Part shown: positions 25,965 through 36,781 of the stretch, piece by piece | How the letters are laid out: each line of letters opens with the position of its first letter | Numbering within the stretch: the stretch's first letter is position 1 | Source of the DNA: Pseudomonas brassicacearum subsp. brassicacearum | Lineage (GTDB): Bacteria > Pseudomonadota > Gammaproteobacteria > Pseudomonadales > Pseudomonadaceae | Length of the DNA: 64,000 nt | Direction of reading: 5' to 3' | NCBI RefSeq assembly: GCF_008801605.1 | Contig: NZ_VZPJ01000007.1 | Span: forward strand, 62,001-126,000 | Position numbers and translations under genes: made by a program | Notes under the pieces: model-generated | Told to the model about the DNA's origin: nothing | Seen by the model: the letters and a program-made list of their open reading frames with translations, nothing else | Databases searched by the model: none

Positions 25965-27085
25965 GCCTTGCTGCTCCAGGGCTCTGCGACTTCGATCACA
26001 CCGCCGCCCAGGCAGATTTCGCCGTCATAGAACACCACGGACTGGCCGGGGGTGACCGCCCGCTGCGGGTCATCGAAGGTGGCACGGTAGCCCGTGGCGG
26101 TTTTTTCCAGGGTGCAGGGCTGGTCGCTCTGGCGGTAGCGAACCTTGGCCGTCAGGCGGCGTGGTTCGCCGAGGTCGATCGGGTTGACCCAATAGATATC
26201 GGAGGCGAGCAGGGCGCGGGAAAACAACCATGGGTGGTCGTTGCCCTGGCCGACGATCAGCTCGTTGTGCTCCAGGTCCTTGACCAGCACGTACCACGGC
26301 TCTTCGCCGGCGTCTTTCAGGCCGCCGATGCCCAGGCCCTGGCGCTGGCCGATGGTATGGTACATCAGGCCATGGTGACGGCCGATGACTTCGCCTTCGG
26401 TCGTCTTGATCTCGCCCGGCTGGGCCGGCAGGTATTGCTTGAGGAAGTCGCTGAAACGGCGCTCACCGATAAAGCAGATCCCGGTGGAGTCTTTTTTCTT
26501 GGCCGTGGCGAGCTGGTGTTTTTCGGCGATCGCGCGCACTTCGGGCTTTTCCAGTTCGCCTACCGGGAACAGGGTCTTGGCGATCTGCTCGCCGCCGACG
26601 GCGTGCAGGAAGTAGCTCTGGTCCTTGTTCGGGTCCAGGCCCTTGAGCAGTTCGGTGCGGCCGTCGATGTCGCGGCGGCGCACGTAGTGGCCGGTGGCGA
26701 TCAGGTCGGCACCGAGCATCATGGCGTAGTCGAGGAACGCCTTGAACTTGATTTCGCGGTTGCAGAGGATGTCCGGGTTCGGCGTGCGGCCGGCCTTGTA
26801 CTCGGCCAGGAAGTGCTCGAACACGTTGTCCCAGTACTCGGCGGCGAAGTTGGCGGTGTGCAGCTTGATGCCGATCTTGTCGCACACGGCCTGGGCGTCC
26901 GCCAGGTCGTCCATGGCGGTGCAGTATTCGGTGCCGTCGTCTTCTTCCCAGTTCTTCATGAACAGGCCTTCCACCTCATAACCCTGCTCGATCAGCAGAA
27001 GGGCGGAAACGGAAGAGTCCACGCCGCCGGACATGCCGACAATGACGCGCTTCTTGGATGTGTCAGAAGGAGCTGGATCACGCAT
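25961..27085 (-). CDS. mnmA: tRNA-specific 2-thiouridylase
   Basis: The protein is 374 residues and thiolates uridine 34 of Lys, Glu and Gln tRNAs. The ATP pyrophosphatase P-loop GMSGGVDSSVSALLL is near residue 20, and the two catalytic cysteines lie in NPDILCNREIKF and STGICFIGER. Sulphur reaches MnmA through the Tus relay, whose tusEBCD genes lie 22 kb away in this window. It overlaps hflD by four bases and follows a Nudix gene by 59 bases. Confidence 0.97.
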   Translation of the reverse strand: MRDPAPSDTSKKRVIVGMSGGVDSSVSALLLIEQGYEVEGLFMKNWEEDDGTEYCTAMDDLADAQAVCDKIGIKLHTANFAAEYWDNVFEHFLAEYKAGRTPNPDILCNREIKFKAFLDYAMMLGADLIATGHYVRRRDIDGRTELLKGLDPNKDQSYFLHAVGGEQIAKTLFPVGELEKPEVRAIAEKHQLATAKKKDSTGICFIGERRFSDFLKQYLPAQPGEIKTTEGEVIGRHHGLMYHTIGQRQGLGIGGLKDAGEEPWYVLVKDLEHNELIVGQGNDHPWLFSRALLASDIYWVNPIDLGEPRRLTAKVRYRQSDQPCTLEKTATGYRATFDDPQRAVTPGQSVVFYDGEICLGGGVIEVAEPWSSKA

Positions 27086-27144
27086 AGGAGTTCAATGAGT
27101 GTCTTGAAAAAGGACGCGATTCTATCAGGCCCGGGCGCACAAGG

Positions 27145-27591
27145 CTAAAGAGAAGGACGGATCAGCGTCAGACTGTGGCAATGGCCGGCCAGATAATCGT
27201 CGATGCAGCGGATGATCAGCTCGCTGCGCCAGTGCTCGCGCTGTTCGAGCAGTTCGTCGCGGGTCAGCCATTTGGCGCCGAGGATGCCGTCGTCCAGTTG
27301 ATACTCGGGGTGGTGTTTCAAGGCCTTGGCGGCGAAACAGACGCGCTGGTAGGTCACACCGTTGCTGGGGGCGGTGTACAGGTAAATACCCACCACGGCC
27401 GTGGGTTCGACGTCCCAGCCGGTTTCTTCCAGGGTTTCGCGCACGGCGGCTTCGATCAGGGTTTCGTTCGGGTCAAGGTGGCCGGCGGGCTGGTTGAGCA
27501 CTGCGCGTCCGGCCTTGGATTCTTCCACCATCAGGAAGCGGCCGTTGTTTTCGACGATGGTGGCGACGGTGATGTGGGGTTGCCAGTTCAT
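27145..27591 (-). CDS. nudJ: Nudix hydrolase, NudJ-like
   Basis: The protein is 148 residues with a complete Nudix box: GHLDPNETLIEAAVRETLEE followed by TGW. The N-terminus MNWQPHITVATIVE and the neighbourhood next to mnmA match the NudJ (YmfB) subfamily, which hydrolyses nucleoside di- and triphosphates and the thiamine precursor HMP-PP. It is the first gene of the operon leading to mnmA, hflD and purB. Confidence 0.85.
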   Translation of the reverse strand: MNWQPHITVATIVENNGRFLMVEESKAGRAVLNQPAGHLDPNETLIEAAVRETLEETGWDVEPTAVVGIYLYTAPSNGVTYQRVCFAAKALKHHPEYQLDDGILGAKWLTRDELLEQREHWRSELIIRCIDDYLAGHCHSLTLIRPSL

Positions 27592-27630
27592 AAGGTTCCT
27601 TTATTGCTCAGATTGGGGGGGATCGAGTAC

Positions 27631-27707
27631 ATATCCGTTTTTGTAGTAACGGCCGCTTAGGGTTCCGCCCTGACGGCGGCTTACTTTTGAAAAGCGCAAA
27701 AGTAAGC
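27631..27707. repeat. Truncated copy of the large palindrome family
   Basis: The sequence ATATCCGTTTTTGTAGTAAC and its continuation GGGTTCCGCCCTGACGGCGG closely match the left arm of the 145-bp palindrome at 58373-58517. Here the right arm is different: the copy closes on itself in a perfect 11-bp stem (27679-27689 with 27697-27707, GCTTACTTTTG / CAAAAGTAAGC). Confidence 0.7.
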
Positions 27708-27902
27708 AAAACGCTCTTGCCCCACCACTCGGTGCCTCGCTTAGGCTCGGCATGCCCTCTCTCCGGCATTGCTCCGTGGGCCGCCGCGAAGGGCCATCCA
27801 TGGCCCAGCGCGGCTATCCCGGCATCCATGCCGGGATGCCCACTCCACAATGCCTGCGTTCGGCCATCGTGGTTAACGGGGCGCCCCAGATCAAGATCAA
27901 AA

Positions 27903-28145
27903 GCGAGGCGGCCTAACGGCCGGCCTGGTTCTCCTGGTCATACACCTGTCAGATCTGTGGGAGCAAAGCTTGCTCGCGAGGCGGCCTAACAGCCGGCCTG
28001 GTTCTCCTGGTCATACACCTGTCAGATCTGTGGGAGCAAAGCTTGCTCGCGAGGCGGCCTAACGGCCGGCCTGGTTCTCCTGGTCATACACCTGTCAGAT
28101 CTGTGGGAGCAAAGCTTGCTCGCGAGGCGGCCTAACAGCCGGCCT
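27903..28145. repeat. Tandem array of a 73-bp unit, about 3.3 copies
   Basis: Units start at 27903, 27976, 28049 and 28122 (last one 24 bases long). Each contains a REP half (GTGGGAGCAAAGCTTGCTCG) followed by GCGAGGCGGCCTAAC and a shared 40-base spacer. The only visible difference is AACGGCC versus AACAGCC, which alternates between copies, so the array probably grew by duplication of a two-unit block or by unequal exchange. Confidence 0.92.
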
Positions 28146-28172
28146 ATCTCTCCGACCGTACCCCGATCTTAT

Positions 28173-28262
28173 TGTGGGAGCGAGCTTGCTCGCGATAGCG
28201 GTGGGTCAGTCAATATTTGAATTGAATGATGAATTGCAATCGCGAGCAAGCTCGCTCCCACA
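28173..28262. repeat. Inverted REP pair
   Basis: TGTGGGAGCGAGCTTGCTCG with GCGAT at 28173-28196 and its reverse complement at 28239-28262 form a long-armed inverted pair around a 42-base centre. It lies between the tandem array and the idh terminator. Confidence 0.9.
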
Positions 28263-28289
28263 GGGGTGGGTTCTAAATGCCAGAAACAC

Positions 28290-28314
28290 AAACCCCGGCA
28301 CTAGGCCGGGGTTT
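28290..28314 (-). terminator. Rho-independent terminator of idh
   Basis: AAACCCCGGC (28290-28299) and GCCGGGGTTT (28305-28314) form a perfect 10-bp stem with a 5-base loop about 20 bases after the idh stop on the minus strand. Confidence 0.8.
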
Positions 28315-28332
28315 GTGGTACTGCCTACAACC

Positions 28333-30558
<2,226 letters not shown>

Positions 30559-31040
30559 ATTCGGATTAACTCTCTTCTTTGCTAAAGCATGCGCAGAAAC
30601 TCGAGGGGCGCCGGGTAAGCGCGTTCGTTCAAAGTCATCCGTGAACCGAATGTCGAGGTTTCTTCGCGGTGATGTTGGGTGCATCAGTCGAGCGTCAAGC
30701 GGTTGGGCCGCGGTAACGGTCCGGCTTTTAAACTGGCGGAAAGACCTGTGATAGAGCGCTCAGCCAGTGTGACCCTGTGGTCAGCGGCGGCATTATACAT
30801 AGGTAGCTGGCAATCTGCCGATGGTTCATAGACTTCCGTACACGTCCATTGGTCTAAACGTCGCAGTACCCAAGGAGCAGGCTATGCTCATGTTTGGCGC
30901 TTTTCCCTTGGTTTTCAGGGTTGTACACCGCGAACTGCAACGCTTTACCCCGGATGAGCCTAACGTAGGGTTTGCGCGCCGATTCAAGTGGGGTACGCTC
31001 GAACGCAGCCAGATGTTCAATCCAAGCAACGGAGTTCAGC
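30559..31040. other. Divergent promoter region of idh and icd
   Basis: The 482-base gap holds no credible gene. A perfect TATAAT box on the minus strand (30792-30797) gives a likely idh promoter with a leader of about 230 bases, although its -35 region is not a good match. No similarly clean promoter for icd was found by eye; sequence 30840-31000 is the place to look. Confidence 0.5.
30792..30797 (-). promoter_or_regulatory. Candidate -10 element for idh
   Basis: The minus strand reads TATAAT, preceded by TATG, in a GC-rich surrounding. The -35 position has no good consensus, so activator dependence is possible. The predicted leader to the idh ATG is about 225 bases. Confidence 0.4.
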
Positions 31041-32297
31041 ATGGGGTATCAAAAGATTCAGGTTCCAGCCGTCGGTGACAAAATTACCGTCAATGCAGAC
31101 CATTCTCTTAATGTTCCCGACAACCCGATCATCCCCTTCATCGAAGGCGACGGCATTGGCGTCGATATCAGTCCGGTCATGATCAAGGTTGTGGACGCTG
31201 CGGTTCAGAAGGCCTATGGCGGCAAGCGCAAGATTTCCTGGATGGAAGTCTATGCCGGTGAGAAAGCGACTCAGGTCTACGACCAGGACACCTGGCTGCC
31301 CCAGGAAACCCTGGACGCGGTCAAGGATTACGTGGTTTCCATCAAGGGTCCGCTGACCACGCCGGTGGGCGGTGGTATCCGTTCGCTGAACGTGGCCCTG
31401 CGCCAGCAGCTCGACCTGTACGTGTGCCTGCGTCCGGTGCGCTGGTTCGAAGGCGTGCCAAGCCCGGTCAAGAAGCCTGGCGACGTGGACATGACCATCT
31501 TTCGCGAGAACTCCGAGGACATCTACGCTGGCATTGAGTGGAAGGCCGGTTCGGCTGAAGCCACCAAGGTCATCAAGTTCCTGAAAGAAGAAATGGGTGT
31601 GACCAAGATCCGTTTCGACGAGGACTGCGGCATCGGCATCAAGCCGGTTTCCAAGCAAGGCACCCAGCGCCTGGCTCGCAAGGCCTTGCAATATGTTGTC
31701 GACAATGACCGCGATTCGCTGACCATCGTGCATAAAGGCAACATCATGAAGTTCACCGAAGGTGCCTTCAAGGAATGGGCCTACGAAGTGGCGGCCGAGG
31801 AGTTCGGCGCGACCCTGCTCGACGGCGGGCCGTGGATGCAGTTCAAGAACCCGAAGACCGGCAAGAATGTCGTCGTCAAGGACGCCATCGCCGATGCGAT
31901 GTTGCAGCAGATCCTGTTGCGTCCGGCCGAATATGACGTGATCGCCACCCTGAACCTGAACGGTGACTACCTGTCCGACGCCCTGGCGGCGGAAGTGGGT
32001 GGTATCGGTATTGCGCCAGGCGCCAACCTGTCCGACACCGTGGCAATGTTCGAAGCCACCCACGGTACCGCGCCCAAGTATGCCGGCAAGGACCAGGTCA
32101 ACCCTGGCTCGCTGATCCTGTCGGCGGAAATGATGCTGCGTCACATGGGTTGGACCGAAGCGGCCGACCTGATCATCAAGGGCACCAACGGCGCGATTTC
32201 GGCCAAGACCGTGACCTATGACTTCGAACGTCTGATGGAGGGCGCCAAGCTGGTGTCGTCTTCGGGCTTCGGTGATGCCCTGATCTCGCACATGTAA
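31041..32297 (+). CDS. icd: Isocitrate dehydrogenase, dimeric NADP-dependent type
   Basis: The protein is 418 residues. The start ATG at 31041 (MGYQKIQVPAVGDK) has GGAG seven bases upstream. S115 and N117 in the GGIRSLNVALR loop bind isocitrate; S115 corresponds to the serine that AceK phosphorylates in E. coli to divert carbon into the glyoxylate shunt. HGTAPKYAGKDQVNPGS carries the lysine-tyrosine pair that selects NADP. It is divergent from the monomeric idh and convergent with cspD. Confidence 0.97.
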   Translation: MGYQKIQVPAVGDKITVNADHSLNVPDNPIIPFIEGDGIGVDISPVMIKVVDAAVQKAYGGKRKISWMEVYAGEKATQVYDQDTWLPQETLDAVKDYVVSIKGPLTTPVGGGIRSLNVALRQQLDLYVCLRPVRWFEGVPSPVKKPGDVDMTIFRENSEDIYAGIEWKAGSAEATKVIKFLKEEMGVTKIRFDEDCGIGIKPVSKQGTQRLARKALQYVVDNDRDSLTIVHKGNIMKFTEGAFKEWAYEVAAEEFGATLLDGGPWMQFKNPKTGKNVVVKDAIADAMLQQILLRPAEYDVIATLNLNGDYLSDALAAEVGGIGIAPGANLSDTVAMFEATHGTAPKYAGKDQVNPGSLILSAEMMLRHMGWTEAADLIIKGTNGAISAKTVTYDFERLMEGAKLVSSSGFGDALISHM

Positions 32298-32317
32298 GCG
32301 GATCGGCGCTCAGCGCG

Positions 32318-32350
32318 AATGCCCGGCTCGAGTGATCGAGTCGGGCATTT
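32318..32350 (+). terminator. Rho-independent terminator of icd
   Basis: AATGCCCGGCTCGA (32318-32331) pairs with TCGAGTCGGGCATT (32336-32349) with one G-T pair, a 4-base loop, and T-rich sequence after it. It also stands between icd and convergent cspD. Confidence 0.85.
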
Positions 32351-32374
32351 TCATTTGTCCGGTGCGGCGGCCGG

Positions 32375-32644
32375 TCAATGGGTCTCGGTGACCCTGACCT
32401 GGACAGGGGCGGGCGTTTCTTCGACGGTGACAACCCTGATGTTGACCGCGTGCAGGCCCTTGGGTCCCTGGATGACGTCGAACGTCACAGGCTGTCCGGC
32501 CTTCAGGGTTTTATAGCCTTCCATGTTGATGGCCGAGTAATGGGCGAAAAGGTCTTCATCATCCCTGCCGGCCGCGATAATGAAACCGTAGCCCTTGGCA
32601 TTGTTGAACCATTTCACCTTGCCATTCATCTTGACGACCGACAT
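32375..32644 (-). CDS. cspD: Cold-shock domain protein CspD-like
   Basis: The protein is 89 residues from the ATG at 32644. The single-stranded nucleic-acid-binding motifs KVKWFNNAKGYGFI (RNP1) and DLFAHYSAI (RNP2) are intact. It has an extra charged and proline-containing tail (VEETPAPVQVRV) beyond the 70-residue cold-shock fold, as CspD proteins do. The start is probably MSVVKMNGKV, with AGAGG 10-12 bases upstream; an ATG five codons later would also serve. Its position directly before divergent clpS-clpA is the usual one, and in E. coli CspD inhibits replication in stationary phase. Confidence 0.88.
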   Translation of the reverse strand: MSVVKMNGKVKWFNNAKGYGFIIAAGRDDEDLFAHYSAINMEGYKTLKAGQPVTFDVIQGPKGLHAVNIRVVTVEETPAPVQVRVTETH

Positions 32645-32870
32645 AACCCATTTCCCTCTGCAACGCACTCCATCACTGGAGTATCATCCAGTCCATCCGC
32701 AGGCTAATCTTGAAGTAAGGATAGATTCCACGGACCTTTTTAACCCACGATGGGCTCTATTGGTTGTAACACCGTTTTGCCGATAGTCAAGGTGGCCGGG
32801 TGGTCGTGGTTGAAATCGCCCACAAGCGCCCCCATCACTGTATTCGCCAACTAAACGAACCTTTCTTTCC

Positions 32871-33233
32871 ATGCATGCAGTCAGCCAGATTCGACTAACA
32901 TTCAATCAGGATCGCCCGGATCTACACGACGACGATTCCGCAGGCATTGCTGTTCAGGAGGCAAAGCCTGCATTACAGGCGCCACCGATGTACAAGGTGG
33001 TTTTGTTCAACGATGACTACACACCGATGGATTTCGTCGTCGAAGTGCTCGAGGTGTTTTTTAACCTGAATCGCGAGCTGGCGACCAAGGTCATGCTGGC
33101 CGTCCATACAGAGGGACGGGCAGTATGTGGAGTGTTTACCCGCGACATCGCCGAGACGAAGGCCATGCAGGTCAACCAGTACGCCCGGGAAAGCCAGCAT
33201 CCGCTACTCTGTGAAATCGAGAAGGACGGTTAA
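32871..33233 (+). CDS. clpS: ATP-dependent Clp protease adaptor ClpS
   Basis: The protein is 120 residues and delivers proteins bearing N-terminal Leu, Phe, Trp or Tyr to ClpAP. The degron-binding motif LFNDDYTPMDFVVEVL is visible near residue 45, after a flexible acidic N-terminus of about 35 residues that engages ClpA. No clear Shine-Dalgarno precedes the ATG (CTTTCTTTCC), which is unusual; translation may be weak or leader-dependent. It is 29 bases upstream of clpA. Confidence 0.96.
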   Translation: MHAVSQIRLTFNQDRPDLHDDDSAGIAVQEAKPALQAPPMYKVVLFNDDYTPMDFVVEVLEVFFNLNRELATKVMLAVHTEGRAVCGVFTRDIAETKAMQVNQYARESQHPLLCEIEKDG

Positions 33234-33262
33234 CGCCGACCACTTGGGTATGAGGTGAAGCT

Positions 33263-35533
33263 ATGTTAAACCGCGAGCTCGAAGTCACCCTCAATCTTGC
33301 CTTCAAGGAGGCTCGTTCGAAGCGTCATGAATTCATGACCGTCGAACACCTGCTGCTGGCCCTATTGGATAACGAGGCTGCCGCCACCGTTTTGCGTGCC
33401 TGCGGCGCGAACCTCGATAAACTCAAGCATGATCTGCAGGAGTTCATCGACTCCACCACGCCATTGATCCCCGTCCATGACGAGGATCGCGAAACCCAGC
33501 CAACCCTGGGCTTCCAGCGTGTCCTGCAGCGTGCTGTCTTCCATGTACAGAGCTCGGGCAAGCGTGAAGTCACCGGCGCCAACGTGCTGGTTGCCATCTT
33601 CAGCGAGCAGGAAAGCCAGGCGGTGTTCCTGCTCAAGCAGCAGAGCGTTGCGCGTATCGATGTCGTCAACTACATCGCCCATGGCATCTCCAAGGTGCCG
33701 GGGCATGGCGATCATTCCGAGGGTGAGCAGGATATGCAGGACGACGAGGGCGGTGAGTCTTCTTCTTCAGGCAACCCATTGGATGCCTATGCCAGCAACC
33801 TGAACGAACTGGCACGCCAGGGACGCATTGACCCGCTGGTCGGGCGCGAAGCGGAAGTCGAGCGTGTCGCACAGATCCTGGCTCGGCGTCGCAAGAACAA
33901 CCCATTGCTGGTGGGCGAGGCGGGCGTGGGCAAGACCGCAATCGCCGAAGGCCTGGCCAAGCGCATCGTCGACAACCAGGTGCCGGACCTGCTGGCCAAC
34001 AGCGTGGTGTACTCCCTCGATCTGGGTGCCTTGCTGGCCGGTACCAAATACCGCGGTGATTTCGAGAAACGCTTCAAGGCGTTGCTTGGCGAGTTGAAAA
34101 AACGTCCGCAAGCGATCCTGTTCATCGACGAGATCCACACCATTATTGGTGCCGGGGCGGCGTCGGGTGGGGTCATGGATGCGTCTAACCTGCTCAAGCC
34201 GTTGCTGTCGTCGGGTGATATCCGTTGCATCGGCTCGACCACGTTCCAGGAATTCCGCGGGATCTTCGAGAAAGACCGTGCCCTGGCCCGGCGTTTCCAG
34301 AAGGTCGATGTGTCGGAGCCTTCGGTGGAAGACACCATAGGTATCCTGCGCGGCCTGAAAGGGCGTTTCGAGCTGCACCACAACATCGAATACAGCGATG
34401 AAGCCCTGCGCGCGGCGGCTGAGCTGGCCTCGCGTTACATCAACGACCGGCACATGCCGGACAAGGCCATCGACGTCATCGACGAAGCGGGTGCCTACCA
34501 GCGCCTGCAACCGGTGGAGAAACGCGTCAAGCGCATCGAAGTGCCTCAGGTCGAGGACATCGTGGCGAAAATCGCGCGTATTCCGCCTAAGCACGTCACC
34601 AGTTCCGACAAGGAGCTGCTGCGTAACCTGGAGCGTGACCTGAAGCTGACGGTGTTCGGCCAGGATGCGGCCATCGACTCGCTGTCGACCGCCATCAAGC
34701 TGTCCCGCGCCGGTCTCAAGTCGCCAGACAAGCCAGTGGGTTCGTTCCTGTTCGCCGGTCCTACCGGTGTCGGCAAGACCGAGGCCGCGCGGCAGCTGGC
34801 CAAGGCAATGGGTATCGAGCTGGTTCGCTTCGACATGTCCGAGTACATGGAGCGCCACACCGTATCGCGTCTGATCGGTGCGCCTCCAGGCTATGTCGGT
34901 TTCGACCAGGGCGGCCTGCTGACCGAAGCCATCACCAAGCAGCCACACTGCGTATTGTTGCTCGATGAAATCGAGAAGGCGCATCCGGAAGTCTTCAACC
35001 TGCTCCTGCAGGTCATGGACCACGGTACGCTCACCGATAACAACGGGCGCAAGGCGGACTTCCGCAACGTGATCATCATCATGACCACGAACGCCGGTGC
35101 CGAAACCGCGGCTCGAGCTTCGATCGGTTTCACCCATCAGGACCACTCGTCCGATGCGATGGAAGTGATCAAGAAGAGCTTCACGCCTGAATTCCGCAAC
35201 CGCCTGGACACCATTATCCAGTTTGGTCGCCTCAGCCATGAAGTCATCAAGAGCGTGGTGGACAAGTTCCTTACCGAACTTCAGGCGCAGCTCGAGGACA
35301 AGCGTGTATTGCTGGAAGTCACCGATGCGGCCCGCAGTTGGCTGGCAGAAGGTGGTTACGATGTGACGATGGGGGCGCGGCCGATGGCTCGCTTGATCCA
35401 GGACAAGATCAAGCGTCCGCTGGCCGAGGAAATCCTCTTTGGCGAACTGGCCGAGCATGGCGGTGTGGTCCACATCGACATCAAGGACGGCGAACTGACC
35501 TTCGACTTCGAAACCACGGCCGAAATGGCCTGA
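33263..35533 (+). CDS. clpA: ATP-dependent Clp protease ATP-binding subunit ClpA
   Basis: The protein is 756 residues, an AAA+ unfoldase that feeds ClpP. An N-terminal repeat domain (about 1-145) binds ClpS. The first ATPase module has GEAGVGKTAIAEGLAKR and LFIDEIHTIIGAG; the second has GPTGVGKTEAARQLAKAMG and LLLDEIEKAHPEVFN. The acidic linker QDDEGGESSSSGN between the N-domain and the first module is visible. It follows clpS on the same transcript and ends in a strong terminator. Confidence 0.97.
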   Translation: MLNRELEVTLNLAFKEARSKRHEFMTVEHLLLALLDNEAAATVLRACGANLDKLKHDLQEFIDSTTPLIPVHDEDRETQPTLGFQRVLQRAVFHVQSSGKREVTGANVLVAIFSEQESQAVFLLKQQSVARIDVVNYIAHGISKVPGHGDHSEGEQDMQDDEGGESSSSGNPLDAYASNLNELARQGRIDPLVGREAEVERVAQILARRRKNNPLLVGEAGVGKTAIAEGLAKRIVDNQVPDLLANSVVYSLDLGALLAGTKYRGDFEKRFKALLGELKKRPQAILFIDEIHTIIGAGAASGGVMDASNLLKPLLSSGDIRCIGSTTFQEFRGIFEKDRALARRFQKVDVSEPSVEDTIGILRGLKGRFELHHNIEYSDEALRAAAELASRYINDRHMPDKAIDVIDEAGAYQRLQPVEKRVKRIEVPQVEDIVAKIARIPPKHVTSSDKELLRNLERDLKLTVFGQDAAIDSLSTAIKLSRAGLKSPDKPVGSFLFAGPTGVGKTEAARQLAKAMGIELVRFDMSEYMERHTVSRLIGAPPGYVGFDQGGLLTEAITKQPHCVLLLDEIEKAHPEVFNLLLQVMDHGTLTDNNGRKADFRNVIIIMTTNAGAETAARASIGFTHQDHSSDAMEVIKKSFTPEFRNRLDTIIQFGRLSHEVIKSVVDKFLTELQAQLEDKRVLLEVTDAARSWLAEGGYDVTMGARPMARLIQDKIKRPLAEEILFGELAEHGGVVHIDIKDGELTFDFETTAEMA

Positions 35534-35552
35534 TCGTTAGTCGCAACACAGC

Positions 35553-35577
35553 AAAAGGCGCCGAAAGGCGCCTTTTT
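35553..35577 (+). terminator. Rho-independent terminator of clpA
   Basis: AAAAGGCGCC and GGCGCCTTTT form a perfect 10-bp stem with a GAAA tetraloop, running into five T on the plus strand, 20 bases after the clpA stop. Confidence 0.93.
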
Positions 35578-35602
35578 GCTATTCCAGCCCCACACCAATC
35601 CC

Positions 35603-35633
35603 TTGTGGGAGCGAGCAAGCTTGGCTCCCACAA
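35603..35633. repeat. Single REP element
   Basis: TTGTGGGAGC ... GCTCCCACAA is a self-complementary single REP of 31 bases, located between the convergent terminators of clpA and infA. Confidence 0.8.
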
Positions 35634-35636
35634 ACA

Positions 35637-35664
35637 AAAACGCCCGGCATCAGCCGGGCGTTTT
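35637..35664 (-). terminator. Rho-independent terminator of infA
   Basis: AAAACGCCCGGC (35637-35648) and GCCGGGCGTTTT (35653-35664) form a 12-bp perfect stem with a 4-base loop just after the infA stop; further T follow on the minus strand. Confidence 0.9.
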
Positions 35665-35675
35665 GTATTGACTTG

Positions 35676-35894
35676 TTAGCGAGCGCGGTAAGTGATGCGC
35701 CCTTTGCTCAAGTCATAGGGCGTCAGCTCGACGCGCACTTTGTCACCGGTAAGAATACGAATGTAGTTCTTGCGCATCTTGCCGGAGATATGCGCGGTTA
35801 CGACGTGCCCATTTTCCAACTCCACACGAAACATGGTGTTGGGCAGGGTGTCGACGACAGTGCCTTCCATTTCGAAGCTGTCTTCTTTCGACAT
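35676..35894 (-). CDS. infA: Translation initiation factor IF-1
   Basis: The protein is 72 residues, an S1/OB-fold factor that binds the ribosomal A site during initiation. The sequence [20 protein letters not shown] and the ending [12 protein letters not shown] are the family's most conserved parts. The start at 35894 is the family start, with GAGG about ten bases upstream. It lies alone between clpA and bpt, as in other pseudomonads. Confidence 0.97.
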
Positions 35895-36016
35895 GCAGTA
35901 AAGCCCTCGGTATCCAGTGAATGGCCCGGTGCAACTGCGCCAGGCAAAAGCGGCGTGCATTGTGCCCGAAAAAGGGGGTTCAAGCCAAGGGGTTCTAGCT
36001 TTTAAGCCGAAGGGAT

Positions 36017-36724
36017 CTAACTCAGGACAACCCACCGCTGGTTAATCAGCAGTTCAATGGGGCGATATTGGGTCTTGTAGTTCATTTTCTTGCAGTTCTT
36101 GATCCAGTAGCCCAGGTACACCGCTTCCAGTCCCAGGCGCCGGGCTTCGTTGATTTGCCAGAGGATGGCAAACCGCCCCAGGCTGCGCCGTTCTTCGTCT
36201 GGCTCGTAGAAGGTGTACACCGCCGAAAGCCCATTGGGCAGCAGGTCCGTGACGGCGATGGCGACCAGACGCCCTTCGAGGCGGAATTCGTAGAAGCGGG
36301 AAAACGGCAGATCACGTACCAGGAAGGTCGAGAACTGATCCCGACTGGGCGGATACATGTCGCCATCGGCATGGCGTTGTTCGATGTAGCGCTGGTACAG
36401 GTCGAAATATTCTTCAGTGAACTGCGGCTTGGCTGGGCGGACCTGAAGGTCGGCGTTGCGCTTGAAAATGCGTTTCTGCTGACGATTGGGCAAAAATTGC
36501 GCCACAGGGATGCGCGCCGGGACGCAGGCGTTGCAATGCTGGCAATGGGGCCGGTAGAGATGGTCGCCACTACGACGAAAGCCCATTTCCGACAGGTCTG
36601 CGTAGACATGCACATCCATGGGCTGGCTAGGGTCGAGGAACAGCGTCGTGGCCTGCTCCTCTGGCAGGTAACTGCAAGAGTGGGGCTGAGTGGCATAGAA
36701 CTTCAAGCGCGCCAACTCGGTCAT
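36017..36724 (-). CDS. bpt: Aspartate/glutamate leucyltransferase (arginyltransferase family)
   Basis: The protein is 235 residues. The N-terminal cysteine cluster ([10 protein letters not shown] and [17 protein letters not shown]) and the C-terminal [20 protein letters not shown] are hallmarks of the bacterial arginyl-tRNA-transferase-like family; members of this group (Bpt) add leucine to proteins beginning with Asp or Glu. The ATG at 36724 has GAGG eight bases upstream; a TTG two codons earlier is open but unlikely. Together with aat and clpS-clpA it makes the N-degron pathway. Confidence 0.93.
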
Positions 36725-36781
36725 GATCAACCCTCGGATAAGCTTTTAAATTTAAGTGTAAGCCACGAGCGCGAATGTCGC

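Larger units (their letters stand above)
27592..28332. other. Repeat-rich intergenic region between nudJ and idh
   Basis: The 741-base gap holds no credible gene. From left to right it contains a partial copy of the palindrome family seen complete at 58373, an ordinary GC-rich stretch with small palindromes (for example GGCATCCATGCCGG... near 27830), three and a third tandem copies of a 73-base unit, an inverted REP pair, and the idh terminator. Open frames through it are by-products of repeats. Confidence 0.7.

Noticed and set aside
27608..27850. Small minus-strand open frames of 66-80 codons
   Set aside because: They run through the palindromic repeat and short GC-rich palindromes, have no Shine-Dalgarno site and no family resemblance.
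27903..28145. CRISPR array
   Set aside because: The repeats are contiguous and nearly identical across the whole 73-base unit, with no variable spacers and no cas genes.
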